DNA of 56,712 bases from an uncultured Lachnospiraceae bacterium (GCA_903789615.1 CAIFEV010000007.1:1-56712); one strand, 5' to 3'. Shown: positions 25,073-34,269, counted from the stretch's first letter. The notes: a model not told the origin generated them from the sequence alone. Translations and numbers: made by a program.

Positions 25073-26335
25073 ATGGGGGAAAATGAAGTAACCGTCCAGC
25101 GTTTTGTCGAAAAGAAGGAGGAGGGGCTGTACATAACGGTTCCGTTTGCGGTGCCGGAGGAGGTGGAGTCGTTCCGGATTTCGTACGCGTACGACCGCAG
25201 TGCGGCCATCATCGACATTGGATTAAATGACAGCCGGGGTGCTTTTATCGGCTGGGCGGGCTCAGACAGGGCGCAGCTCACGGTTTCCGAAGTGAACAGC
25301 AGCCCGGGATTTAAGATGGGCGTGATTCAGAGCGGCACCTGGGAGATTCTGCTGGGAGCGTATCATGTGCCGGATGCGGGCGTTATGGTGACCTACACGG
25401 TGGAGTTTGAGAGAAAGCATGTCCGGCTCCTTCGCGGCGACATGCACATGCACTCCGTGGCTTCCGACGGCGCGCTCACAGGAGAAGAACTGCGCGAAAC
25501 AGCCATCAGCCAGGGGCTTGATTTCATCGCCATCACAGACCACAACAACTATTTTTATATCGGGCGGACCGCCTCGGATGAAAAGCTGACGGTCATCCCG
25601 GGCGTCGAGTGGACGCATTACAAAGGGCACATCAACCTGCTCGGATCCACACATCCCTTCACGAATTTCATCGCGAATTCCGACGCGCAGATGCGCGCGG
25701 TGCTCGCGCAGGCAAAGCGCAACGGTGCCATACTTTCCGTCAACCACCCGTTCTGTCCGAACTGCGGGTGGCGGTTCGGGTTTGACATTCCTTTTGACAT
25801 GGTGGAGATCTGGAACGGCGGGCTATCGCCGAAGGCCAATCTCGCGTGTGCGAGCTGGTGGGACCGCCTGCTGCAGGAAGGCAGAAAAGTACCGATTGTG
25901 GGCGGAAGCGACTTCCATCGCTTTCAGTTCGGTCACATCCCGGCTTTCCCGTGCACGTTCGCTTACGCAAAGTCGAGATCTGCCGCGGATATTCTGGACG
26001 CGCTGAAGTCCGGCAGAGGATTTGCCGCCATCTCTCCGGAGGGGCCGATCCTTTCGCTGCAGGCAGCAGGACGTCCGGTTTACACAGGGGACACCCTTGC
26101 GCCGGGCACGCAGGTTGAAGCGAAAATTGCCGGGACGAAGGCAGGGGACAGCATCCGCCTCGTGACAAGTGGAAGCAGTACCCTTCATCCGGCCGCACCG
26201 CGCAGCACACAGATTCAGTTTGAAATGCCGGAGAGCGGATATCTGCGGCTTGAAGTCATCAGACAGATCGACGCTCTGGGGCTTTCGATTCCGGTTATGA
26301 TCGCCAATCCTCTGTACGCCGGAGGGAGCCTATGA
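25073..26335 (+). CDS. CehA/McbA-type PHP-domain metallohydrolase
   Basis: The 420-residue protein starts at the ATG 5 bases after AAAGGAG. An N-terminal beta-rich region (about 1-115) precedes a PHP domain with 'RGDMHMHSVASDG' and 'FIAITDHNN', whose histidines and Asp bind metal. 'GSDFHRF' follows later. PHP enzymes split phosphoesters or related bonds. Its stop overlaps the next start (ATGA) and it sits in a sugar-import operon. Action on an imported phosphorylated or esterified glycan is an inference. Confidence 0.83.
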   Translation: MGENEVTVQRFVEKKEEGLYITVPFAVPEEVESFRISYAYDRSAAIIDIGLNDSRGAFIGWAGSDRAQLTVSEVNSSPGFKMGVIQSGTWEILLGAYHVPDAGVMVTYTVEFERKHVRLLRGDMHMHSVASDGALTGEELRETAISQGLDFIAITDHNNYFYIGRTASDEKLTVIPGVEWTHYKGHINLLGSTHPFTNFIANSDAQMRAVLAQAKRNGAILSVNHPFCPNCGWRFGFDIPFDMVEIWNGGLSPKANLACASWWDRLLQEGRKVPIVGGSDFHRFQFGHIPAFPCTFAYAKSRSAADILDALKSGRGFAAISPEGPILSLQAAGRPVYTGDTLAPGTQVEAKIAGTKAGDSIRLVTSGSSTLHPAAPRSTQIQFEMPESGYLRLEVIRQIDALGLSIPVMIANPLYAGGSL

Positions 26336-28797
26336 TCCGGAAGGTAATTCTTGTCTTTAAGACCCACTTTGACATTGGCTTCACCGACCTCGCGGACAAC
26401 GTGATGCACTGGTACGCGACGGAAATGCTGGACAGCGCCCTTGCCACCTGCCGCGCGACATCCGGATGGGGTGATCTTGCGTATGTGTGGACGCTCCCGG
26501 CCTGGCCGCTTAAATTTATTCTGAGGCACTGCACCCCGGAGAGGCGAAACGAGCTGGAGCATTTCATCCGCAGCGGTCAGATTGCCTGGCATGCCCTTCC
26601 GTTCACGTCACACACCGATTTCTGCGGTGAAGAGGAGTATCTGGAGAGCCTGCGCTGCGCGAAAGAGCTCTCGGACACGTACGGACGGCCGTATCCGCGG
26701 ACGGCGAAGATGACCGATGTGCCGGGGCACGGCCTGATGCTGCCTGAAGTTTTGGCGGCGGGCGGCGTGAAGTTTTTGCATCTGGGCTGTAACGCATTCG
26801 CCATGCCGCCGGACGTGCCGGAACTGTTCTGGTGGGAGGCGCCGTCGGGAAGAAAAGTGCTCACGATGTACCACAAGGGCGGCTACGGATCGGGGATTGA
26901 GGCGCCGGCTGACTGGCCGTTCCCGGTCTGGATGGCTTTGATGCCGACGATGGACAATTCCGGGCCGGACCGCCCGGAGAGGATCCGCGAGCTCGCGGGA
27001 AAGGCGCAGCGCCTGTACCCGGGCGCGCAGGTCGTGTGCGGGACGATGGATGATTTTCTTGCAGAACTTGAGCACTGCAGCCTGTCGGGGATTCCGACGG
27101 TGCGAAAAGATCTCGCGGACACCTGGATTCACGGAGTGCAGTCGTATCCGGAGGAGGTGCGCCAGGTCCGCCAGCTGCGCCGGGAGGCGAGGGAGATTAA
27201 TCTTGCGCTTGCAGCGGAGGATCCGGCCTGTCTTCGCGGCTTTGCAAGGCAGGAGAAGGCGTACTGTGAGAACATGCTTCTGTCCGGCGAACACACCTGG
27301 GGAGCGGACGTAAAGACATGGCTGGATCCGGCCGGACGAGTCTACGAGCGTGAGGCGTTTAAGGCGGCGAGAGCATCGGACCCGCATTACGCCTTTATGG
27401 AGAAATCCTGGGACGAGAAACGCCGTTATGTCAGAAACGCCGCGCGGGCGCTGGAGGCTGTGCGGGAACGGGCAGGCCTTATGGCACAGAGTGCGCCGAA
27501 AAAATGCGCCATGCCGGAAGGAAGTCCTGCGCAAAAGGAATGTTCTGCGCCGGAAGAGAACCCGGAACTTGTTATCCGGGAAACGGGAGGCATACTCACG
27601 GCTTCCTGCGGGGGCTGGGCGTTGGATTTTGACAGAAAGCGGGGATACGTCACACGCGTGTGCACAGAAAACGGAGCCGGGGTGCTTGACGCGCGGGAAG
27701 GCCGTCCGGTTTTTGACTGTCAGTATGTGCGGTACGGAATCTCGCGGATGACGGAGTATCTGCGCCGCTACGCGTACCGCTTCTCGGGCTGGGGGATCGC
27801 CGACAACGGGCGGACGGATTACCCGGAGTGCGAAACAATAACATTTCACACATGCTACACATCTGCAGAAGTGCACGGCCGGGACCTGGTCCTGAAGGGA
27901 AGCTTCACGGGAAGTGAGAGCTTTGAGGCATTTGGAAACGCGGAAACCGTGCGGCTCACACTGCACTTTCCGGAGCGCACCGGCGGGAGCCTCCTGGTGA
28001 CGCTGCGTCTGACAAACAAGCAGGCGACGCCGTTCATTGAGTCCGGCTCATTTCTGATGCCGCTCGCGAAGGACTGCGCGCGGTTTCTTGTCAACAAAAA
28101 CGGGGTGATGCTTGACCCGGCCGCAGACATTGCGCGGAACGCCAATCACTGCTTTTATGCTCTTGAAAACGGCATCGCGGCGAAGAGAAGCGGCACACAA
28201 AGCCTGCCTGCTTCCGGCACCTCCTGGATTCTGGCGGCGGCCCCGGACACGCCGCTTGTCTCGATCGGAGAAGACGCGGTGTACGATTTTTGCTCTGAAT
28301 ATGAGCCTTCCGATCCGACGCTGTATTTCAATCTGTTCAATAACATGTGGGGGACCAATTTCCCGCAGTGGACGGAAGGAAACTTCGAATACCGGTTTGC
28401 ACTCCGGATGGAACATGTCCCCGCAGACCGGCCGGAAGAGACAAAAGACCTGTCAGGACAGCTTTACAGCCGGCTGTGCGATATGGCGGACCGGATTTGC
28501 GGCGCCGCGCCGGAGGAACAGATCCGCGCGTTGGAAAAGAGCGGCCGTCTTCCGGATTTCGGACCGGACATGCAGCTTCTCGGAATTCACCCGCAAGGCT
28601 CTGGGTACCGCATTGCCGTCCGGAACCTGTCGGCGCGGCGCGGCTGCCAGACAGCATCCTGGCCGGGCTTTTCCCTGCGGGAATGTGACTACTTCGGGCG
28701 CAGCCGGGGAGCAGGAGAGAAAGCAGCCGGACAGGCGGTGACCTTTGAGAAGCTTCCGTACGGACTGTACGTGTTTTACGCAGAAAAAGAGTGCTGA
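26332..28797 (+). CDS. GH38-like DUF5054 protein (alpha-mannosidase-related)
   Basis: The 821-residue protein starts with 'VILVFKTHFDIGFTDLADNVMHWY', the metal-binding segment typical of GH38 alpha-mannosidases and of DUF5054 relatives. 'DVPGHGLMLPEVLAAGGVKFLHLGCN' follows near residue 130. A long beta-rich C-terminal half is expected from about 400. No signal peptide is seen, so it should act in the cytosol on an imported glycan. Translational coupling to the PHP gene suggests joint action. Exact linkage specificity is unknown. Confidence 0.83.
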   Translation: MIRKVILVFKTHFDIGFTDLADNVMHWYATEMLDSALATCRATSGWGDLAYVWTLPAWPLKFILRHCTPERRNELEHFIRSGQIAWHALPFTSHTDFCGEEEYLESLRCAKELSDTYGRPYPRTAKMTDVPGHGLMLPEVLAAGGVKFLHLGCNAFAMPPDVPELFWWEAPSGRKVLTMYHKGGYGSGIEAPADWPFPVWMALMPTMDNSGPDRPERIRELAGKAQRLYPGAQVVCGTMDDFLAELEHCSLSGIPTVRKDLADTWIHGVQSYPEEVRQVRQLRREAREINLALAAEDPACLRGFARQEKAYCENMLLSGEHTWGADVKTWLDPAGRVYEREAFKAARASDPHYAFMEKSWDEKRRYVRNAARALEAVRERAGLMAQSAPKKCAMPEGSPAQKECSAPEENPELVIRETGGILTASCGGWALDFDRKRGYVTRVCTENGAGVLDAREGRPVFDCQYVRYGISRMTEYLRRYAYRFSGWGIADNGRTDYPECETITFHTCYTSAEVHGRDLVLKGSFTGSESFEAFGNAETVRLTLHFPERTGGSLLVTLRLTNKQATPFIESGSFLMPLAKDCARFLVNKNGVMLDPAADIARNANHCFYALENGIAAKRSGTQSLPASGTSWILAAAPDTPLVSIGEDAVYDFCSEYEPSDPTLYFNLFNNMWGTNFPQWTEGNFEYRFALRMEHVPADRPEETKDLSGQLYSRLCDMADRICGAAPEEQIRALEKSGRLPDFGPDMQLLGIHPQGSGYRIAVRNLSARRGCQTASWPGFSLRECDYFGRSRGAGEKAAGQAVTFEKLPYGLYVFYAEKEC

Positions 28798-28895
28798 CGG
28801 CGCGTCAGAGAGAAGAATCCGGATTTCGGAAAATCAGAACAGGGGTACATCCCGGTGCACAGACAGCCTTCTGCAGGCGGACCGTGCGCCGAAAT

Positions 28896-29154
28896 GCTGA
28901 ATATATGAAAGAGTTGGCTTTGACTAATTCAGCAATTTACTTGATTCAAAGATGTATAGCTGAATAAAAAGACGGGTTAGCGTAAGCAAACCAAGCAACA
29001 TTCTTATTTGAAAGCAAAATAGCTGAATTCCAAACTCAAAGATGGTTGAAAATTCAGCTAAGAATTTGTTATGAAGATTCTTAGCTGAATGGCGGCTCAT
29101 AAGGAGACTCGGAAATTCAGCGGATAGCCCATTGTATGGACTGTTTCGCTGAAT
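28896..29154. repeat. Alternating AGCTGAAT half-site array, ~63-bp period (array 2)
   Basis: GCTGAAT starts at 28896, 28959, 29022, 29084 and 29148 (steps 63, 63, 62, 64). The reverse complement ATTCAGC starts at 28927, 29052 and 29115, with a decayed copy ACCAAGC at 28990. Orientation therefore alternates every 30-33 bp. Neighbouring sites can pair; ATTCAGCTAAGAAT (29052-29065) and ATTCTTAGCTGAAT (29077-29090) form a perfect 14-bp stem. Intervening sequence is unrelated between units. The rest of the gap 28798-29487 holds only the nitroreductase remnant. Function unknown. Confidence 0.8.
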
Positions 29155-29171
29155 TTTCGGGCCTTTTTTAA

Positions 29172-29420
29172 CAAATCAAGAGCAAGACGGTCACGGAGGT
29201 CAGCGACTACAAGCCGGGAGATTCGGCATGGTACAAGGCGGGGCTTGACGCGGCGCTGCTGGCGCCGACGGCCGTCAATCAGCAGAAATTCCGCTTCACG
29301 AGAGATGGCGATAAAGTTTCCGCCCGGGCCGGGTTCGGGTTCTACACAGGCATTAACTTAGGGATCGTGAAGTACAACTTTGAAGCCGGCGCCGGAAAGG
29401 GGCCCGGGATCTGGGAATGA
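29172..29420 (+). pseudogene. 5'-truncated nitroreductase-family remnant
   Basis: An open frame without a start codon reads '...DSAWYKAGLDAALLAPTAVNQQ' and later 'FGFYTGINLGIVKYNFEAGAG' before a TGA. This matches the C-terminal third of nitroreductase-like flavoproteins in Clostridia ('LAPTA.NQQ', 'LGIVK..FE'). The first two thirds are missing, and array 2 ends 18 bases upstream. A stop codon (29169-29171) closes the frame on the left. It cannot encode a working enzyme. Confidence 0.75.
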
Positions 29421-29487
29421 TGCGGGACGATGACTGCCGGGCTTTCCTGCGCTATAATAAAGAAAACAAGAACACTCGGGAGCCGAA

Positions 29488-30708
29488 ATGAAGCTGGTCA
29501 CACCTTCTTATTATAAAACGTTTCACTGCACGGCCGACGCGTGCCGCGACAACTGCTGCCGCGGCGGATGGCTTGTCGGAATCGATGAGCAGACGGAAGA
29601 GCGTTACCGGAAGATGCCGGGGGCACTGGGGCAGAAGCTGCGCGCGGCGCTTTTTAAACAGGACGGGGAGACATTTTTAAAACACGCGGACGAGGACTGC
29701 CCGATGCTTGAGGCGGACGGCCTGTGCGCGGTGGTGAAGGAAGCCGGGCCGGAGGCGCTCGGCGTCGTCTGCGATCAGTTCCCGCGCTTCTCGGAGTATT
29801 TCGGGGAGAGAAAAGAGACGGGCGTCGGTCTTGCCTGCGAGGAGGCGGCGCGGATCGTACTGACCTCGGCGCCGGAGGAAGCGAGACTGACGGAAAGCGG
29901 CCTTGCAGAGGAACCGTACGAAGACGACGAGTACGAGAAGGCGTGGGATGACCGTGTGAGGTGCGTGAGAGCTGTGTTTGACGGGATGCTGGAGCACGCA
30001 GACACTTCCGGCGGCTTTAACCGGCTCTTTGAGGCGCTGCAGGCGATGCTGCTTTCTGCGGCGGACCTGCAGATGGATGCCAACAAAAACGATTTCGCCG
30101 CATTTGACAGGAAGGCGCAGGCACTTGCTGCGGATGGGGGAGAATGTGCGGTACGTGCTCTTGCCGGCCGCCTGCGGCCCTGCGTGACCAACGCGGCGGC
30201 ATCACGCAATCAGGCGTACATCGGGCTGTTCACGGACCTGGAGAGCATCGGAAAGGCGTGGGATGAGGAGCTTTCGCGCCTTCGAAGCGTTTACGGGACC
30301 GAGCCCTTCGTCTCGCATTTCCCGCAGCGGGCGGCCGGGTTTGAGGCGGAACATGAAGATCTGTCACATGCTTTGGCCCGGTACGCGAGATACCTGCATT
30401 TCCGCTATTTCGGGAAAGCCGTGTACGATCACGACATCCTGGGCAAGTGCAAACAGACAGCACTCTTCACGCTGATGCTCGAGATGATGCTGATGGCAGA
30501 CTGGAAGGACGAAAACGGGCCAAAGACACAGGCGGAGCCGGGGCAGATCCCGGAAAGCCTGGCGGCGTCCGTACACCTGTTTTCGCGGCAGGTTGAGTAC
30601 GACGAGGAGAACATGGAGCAGATCGCGGAAGATCTGACATTTGAGCGGTGCGTGCGCACGGATGAACTCATATGCGCGCTGAGCCACTATACGAAACAGA
30701 TTGGATGA
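29488..30708 (+). CDS. FliB-like flagellin lysine-N-methylase family protein
   Basis: The 406-residue protein begins 'MKLVTPSYYKTFHCTADACRDNCCRGGW', the Cys-rich opening of the FliB family, and has further cysteines ('EDCPMLEADGLCAVV', 'GVVCDQFPRF'). These likely bind an iron-sulphur cluster. FliB is needed for methylation of lysines in flagellin in Salmonella. No flagellar gene is seen in the window, so either flagella are encoded elsewhere or this homologue has another target. A TATAAT lies at 29453-29458. Confidence 0.82.
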   Translation: MKLVTPSYYKTFHCTADACRDNCCRGGWLVGIDEQTEERYRKMPGALGQKLRAALFKQDGETFLKHADEDCPMLEADGLCAVVKEAGPEALGVVCDQFPRFSEYFGERKETGVGLACEEAARIVLTSAPEEARLTESGLAEEPYEDDEYEKAWDDRVRCVRAVFDGMLEHADTSGGFNRLFEALQAMLLSAADLQMDANKNDFAAFDRKAQALAADGGECAVRALAGRLRPCVTNAAASRNQAYIGLFTDLESIGKAWDEELSRLRSVYGTEPFVSHFPQRAAGFEAEHEDLSHALARYARYLHFRYFGKAVYDHDILGKCKQTALFTLMLEMMLMADWKDENGPKTQAEPGQIPESLAASVHLFSRQVEYDEENMEQIAEDLTFERCVRTDELICALSHYTKQIG

Positions 30709-30718
30709 GGAGGCAGAT

Positions 30719-31306
30719 ATGTCGGCAACGGGAATCGCGACGGAAATGAATCTTGACCTGGACGAACTAAAGGATGAGGTGAAGCGTGCCGCACAGGAGC
30801 TTCTGGAGGCAGCGCGGCTTGAGAAGGGTGATATTTTCGTGGTGGGCTGTTCATCCAGTGAGATTGCGCATCACAGGATCGGGACATTTTCCAGTGAGGA
30901 AATAGGGCAGAGCGTTGTGGCGGCTCTGCACGAAGTGCTGGATCCTGCCGGGATTTATCTGGCGGCCCAGTGCTGCGAGCATCTGAACCGCGCCATCATC
31001 ATCGAGAAACGCTGCGCGCGGGAATACCGGCTTCCGATCGTCAACGTCGTTCCGCAGCTGAAGGCCGGAGGATCCTTTGCGACCGCCGCGTACAACGCCT
31101 GCGAAAGCCCGGTGGCTGTCGAGCGCATTCAGGCGCAGGCCGGCATGGACATCGGTGACACCCTGATCGGTATGCACCTGCAGCCGGTCGCCGTCCCGTT
31201 CCGCACAAAGACGCAATACGCGGGCAGCGCGCACATCGTCTGCGCCCGCACCCGCCCGAAGTACATCGGCGGCGAACGCGCGCACTACGACGAGACGTTG
31301 AAATAA
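30719..31306 (+). CDS. UPF0340 / TIGR01440 family protein (YwlG-like)
   Basis: The 195-residue protein starts at the ATG 5-6 bases after GAGGAGG. Family blocks are clear: 'VGCSSSEIAHHRIGTFSS', 'LAAQCCEHLNRAIIIE' and 'VVPQLKAGGSFATAAY'. The family is widespread in Bacillota and of unknown function. The ribosome site overlaps the fliB-like stop, so they are cotranscribed. A terminator follows. Confidence 0.9.
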   Translation: MSATGIATEMNLDLDELKDEVKRAAQELLEAARLEKGDIFVVGCSSSEIAHHRIGTFSSEEIGQSVVAALHEVLDPAGIYLAAQCCEHLNRAIIIEKRCAREYRLPIVNVVPQLKAGGSFATAAYNACESPVAVERIQAQAGMDIGDTLIGMHLQPVAVPFRTKTQYAGSAHIVCARTRPKYIGGERAHYDETLK

Positions 31307-31326
31307 CTATGGCAGATGAAAACAGA

Positions 31327-31354
31327 CCCCGGGAAATATTCCCGGGGCCTTATT
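31327..31354. terminator. Terminator between convergent genes
   Basis: CCCCGGGAA and TTCCCGGGG form a perfect 9-bp stem with a 3-base loop, followed by a short T/A stretch. It lies between the UPF0340 gene and the convergent methyltransferase gene and may serve both. Confidence 0.75.
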
Positions 31355-31421
31355 AAGGATTTGATTGCCATGCCCTGGCGGAAACGTCCGCGGTTTTGCC
31401 CGGGGAATCCCGTTCTGAATC

Positions 31422-32321
31422 TCAGACTTCAAACCGTCCGGCTGCCCCGCACGGCAGGATAAGGCCGCTGTCTTTCACGGGCAGCCCGATTTCCGAGGCG
31501 CCCACCCGGGCTGTTTTGATGCCCGGATACTTCGGGAGAAGCGCCGTCGACAGGAGATATGTCAGGACACCTGGCTGCAGACCGGTCGTGTAGGCGTTGA
31601 GGATGAAGAACAGCGGCGTGTCGCTCATGAGCTGCGCGGTCAGTTTAACCAGCTCATAGATATTGTCCTCCATCTTCCAGATTTCGCCTTTCGGGCCGCG
31701 CCCGTACGACGGCGGATCCATGATGATGCCGTCATAGTGGTGGCCGCGGCGGATTTCCCGCTCGACAAATTTCCGGCAGTCGTCCACCAGCCAGCGGACC
31801 GGCGCGTCGGAGAGACCGGATGAAGCGGCGTTTTCCTTCGCCCAGGACACCATGCCCTTGCTCGCGTCGACGTGCGTGACGGAAGCGCCGGCAGCGGCGC
31901 AGGCGATTGTCGCCCCTCCGGTGTAGGCGAAGAGGTTTAGGATTCTCGCCGGTCCGCCTGAGGCGGTCCTGGCGGCGATCTTTTCGGCGCACCAGTCCCA
32001 GTTTACGGCCTGTTCCGGGAAGAGGCCGGTATGCTTGAAGCTGAATGGCTTCAGGTGAAAGGTGAGCGGCCGGCGGAAAGCCGGATTGTCATAGGAAATC
32101 GTCCACGTCTTCGGAAGCGAGAAGAATTCCCACTCGCCGCCGCCGCTCTTGCTGCGGTGATAGTGTCCGTTGCACTTGCGCCAGCCCGGATCTTTGCGGT
32201 CCGTGTTCCATATGACCTGCGGATCCGGACGAATTAGTGTATAATTTCCCCAGCGCTCCAGTTTCTCGCCCTGCGAGGTGTCGAGCACTTCATAACTGTT
32301 CCATCTGCTGGCTGTCCACAT
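31422..32321 (-). CDS. RlmI-like class I SAM-dependent methyltransferase
   Basis: The 299-residue protein has the SAM motif 'NLFAYTGGATIACAAAGASVTHVDASKG' and the substrate motif 'IMDPPSYGRG'. Both are typical of RlmI-type rRNA or small-molecule methyltransferases. The N-terminal part (about 1-100) lacks an obvious PUA domain, so it differs from classical RlmI. The ribosome site GGAGGAATG is seen on the minus strand just upstream. It is transcribed alone, towards the UPF0340 gene. Target base unknown. Confidence 0.82.
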   Translation of the reverse strand: MWTASRWNSYEVLDTSQGEKLERWGNYTLIRPDPQVIWNTDRKDPGWRKCNGHYHRSKSGGGEWEFFSLPKTWTISYDNPAFRRPLTFHLKPFSFKHTGLFPEQAVNWDWCAEKIAARTASGGPARILNLFAYTGGATIACAAAGASVTHVDASKGMVSWAKENAASSGLSDAPVRWLVDDCRKFVEREIRRGHHYDGIIMDPPSYGRGPKGEIWKMEDNIYELVKLTAQLMSDTPLFFILNAYTTGLQPGVLTYLLSTALLPKYPGIKTARVGASEIGLPVKDSGLILPCGAAGRFEV

Positions 32322-32409
32322 CTGTCATTCCTCCGTGAATACAGATATCATACCATAGAGACGGAACACGCGGCAAAAATAATGGCAAATGTCAACACAG
32401 GGATACTCT

Positions 32410-34248
32410 ATGAACATTCTGAACCTTGAACATATCAGCAAAAACTTCGGGACCAAAGAGCTGCTCTCAGACGTGAGTCTGGGGATAAATACCGGCGATA
32501 AAATCGGGCTCATCGGGGTGAACGGCTGCGGCAAATCGACACTCCTGAAAATCGCGGCGGGGCTTATGCAGCCTGACGGCGGGGCAGTCGTGTGCGGGCG
32601 AAACGTGCGCGTGCGGTATCTGCCGCAGACGCCGGAATTTGACGGAGATGAGGCACTTCTATCATTTGTCATGCGGGGCAATCCGCAGCTTCCGGAGGCG
32701 GAGGCCTGTAAATGGTTGAATCAGCTGGGACTGCCGGATATGTCCGTGCGCGTCGGGGCGCTTTCCGGCGGGCAGAAAAAGCGGGCGGCGCTCGTGCAGG
32801 CGCTCGTCTCGCCTGCAGATGTTCTGCTCCTGGACGAGCCGACAAACCATCTGGATGCGGAAATGATCGAGTGGCTGCAGGGACAGCTCACGGCGTTTGC
32901 GGGCGAGCTGCTGCTCGTGACGCATGACCGCTATTTTCTGGATGCCGTGACAAGCCGCATTGTGGAGATCGACCGCGGAAAGCTGTATGCATATGAGGGG
33001 AATTATGCGCGGTATCTCGAGCTGAAGACGGCGCGGGATGAGGCGGAGAGAAGCGCGGAGAAGAAGCGGCAGAATTTCCTGCGCACGGAGCTTGCGTGGA
33101 TCCGCCGCGGGGCGCTGGCGCGCGGAACGAAGCAGCAGGCACGGATCGACCGGTTCAACGAGGCGAAAGAGGAGTCGGCCCGGGCGCGCAAAAGACTGGA
33201 GCAGCAGGACACGGTCTTGAAGGTAGACTCTGTGTCATCCCGTATGGGACACAAGACAGTGGAGCTCAAAGATGTGGGTAAGTCGATGGGTGGGAAGCTT
33301 TGCGTGAGCCATTTCTCCGCGATCTTCCAGCAGAACGCCCGGGTGGGCATCATCGGGCCGAACGGCTGCGGAAAGTCGACGCTTCTGAAGCTCATCGCGG
33401 GGGAACTTGAACCGGATACGGGGAGCATTCAGACGGGCGGCACGATCCGCATCGGATATTTCTGTCAGGAAAATGAGCCGCTTGATGACACGCTGACGGT
33501 CCTGGAGACGGTGAAGAAAATCGGGGAGTATCTTCCCACGGCGGACGGGTTGATGAGCGCGTCAAATATGTGCGACCGGTTTCTTTTTCCGCCGGCTATG
33601 CAGTTCACGAAGGTCGCGAAGCTCTCGGGCGGTGAGAAACGGAGACTCTTTCTGCTGCAGGTGCTGATGAGCCGGCCCAATGTCCTGCTCCTGGACGAGC
33701 CGACCAATGATCTTGACATCCAGACGCTGGAAGTGCTGGAGGATTTTCTCGACCGCTTCGACGGAATCGTGATAACCGTCTCGCACGACCGGTATTTTCT
33801 GGACCGCACGGTCACGCGAATGTATGCAAATGAAGGCGGCGGCACCTGGGTGCAGTACGAAGGCGGATACTCAGATTATCATAGGAAGAAAAAGGAAAAG
33901 GAAGAGGCAGCGGCTGAAGAAGTAAGGCGCAGAGCAGAGCTGCTTAAACGTCTGACGACGGGTACGCCTGAAACGGACCGTACGAAGGATGCGGCCGGGA
34001 CAGGGCACAGACATCAGAGGCGTCTTTCTTATAAAGAGCAGCGCGAGTGGGACGGTATCGAGGATGAAATCAGCGCGCTGGAGGAAAAATCCGCCGCCCT
34101 TGGGCAGGAAATGGCGGAAGCCGCTTCGGATTACGACCGTCTGATGATTCTGACAAAGGAAAAGGAAGAGACCGACGCGAAACTCGAAGAACGGATGAAC
34201 CGCTGGGAAGAACTTTCCGAACTCATGGAAGAGCTGGAAAAGCAATGA
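32410..34248 (+). CDS. ABC-F ATPase, Uup-like
   Basis: The 612-residue protein has two ABC domains (Walker A GVNGCGKST near 39 and GPNGCGKST near 317; signatures LSGGQKKR and LSGGEKRR) and no membrane segment. The linker is rich in Arg/Glu, and a C-terminal coiled coil starts near 540 ('QREWDGIEDEISALEEK...'). That tail is the Uup hallmark. ABC-F proteins act on the ribosome, in translation rescue or in antibiotic protection. ATG at 32410 has AGGGA upstream; an ATG at 32389 has no ribosome site. Confidence 0.88.
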   Translation: MNILNLEHISKNFGTKELLSDVSLGINTGDKIGLIGVNGCGKSTLLKIAAGLMQPDGGAVVCGRNVRVRYLPQTPEFDGDEALLSFVMRGNPQLPEAEACKWLNQLGLPDMSVRVGALSGGQKKRAALVQALVSPADVLLLDEPTNHLDAEMIEWLQGQLTAFAGELLLVTHDRYFLDAVTSRIVEIDRGKLYAYEGNYARYLELKTARDEAERSAEKKRQNFLRTELAWIRRGALARGTKQQARIDRFNEAKEESARARKRLEQQDTVLKVDSVSSRMGHKTVELKDVGKSMGGKLCVSHFSAIFQQNARVGIIGPNGCGKSTLLKLIAGELEPDTGSIQTGGTIRIGYFCQENEPLDDTLTVLETVKKIGEYLPTADGLMSASNMCDRFLFPPAMQFTKVAKLSGGEKRRLFLLQVLMSRPNVLLLDEPTNDLDIQTLEVLEDFLDRFDGIVITVSHDRYFLDRTVTRMYANEGGGTWVQYEGGYSDYHRKKKEKEEAAAEEVRRRAELLKRLTTGTPETDRTKDAAGTGHRHQRRLSYKEQREWDGIEDEISALEEKSAALGQEMAEAASDYDRLMILTKEKEETDAKLEERMNRWEELSELMEELEKQ

Positions 34249-34269
34249 TTTATACAGCAAAATTTTCTC

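Noticed and set aside
26608-27966. 452-codon minus-strand open frame inside the GH38-like gene
   Set aside because: Composition is Arg/His/Pro-rich and it lies wholly opposite a recognisable family; an effect of GC-rich codons.
28896-29154. CRISPR array or tandem microsatellite
   Set aside because: Direct repeats are only 7-9 bp, alternate in orientation and spacers are unrelated, so neither class fits.
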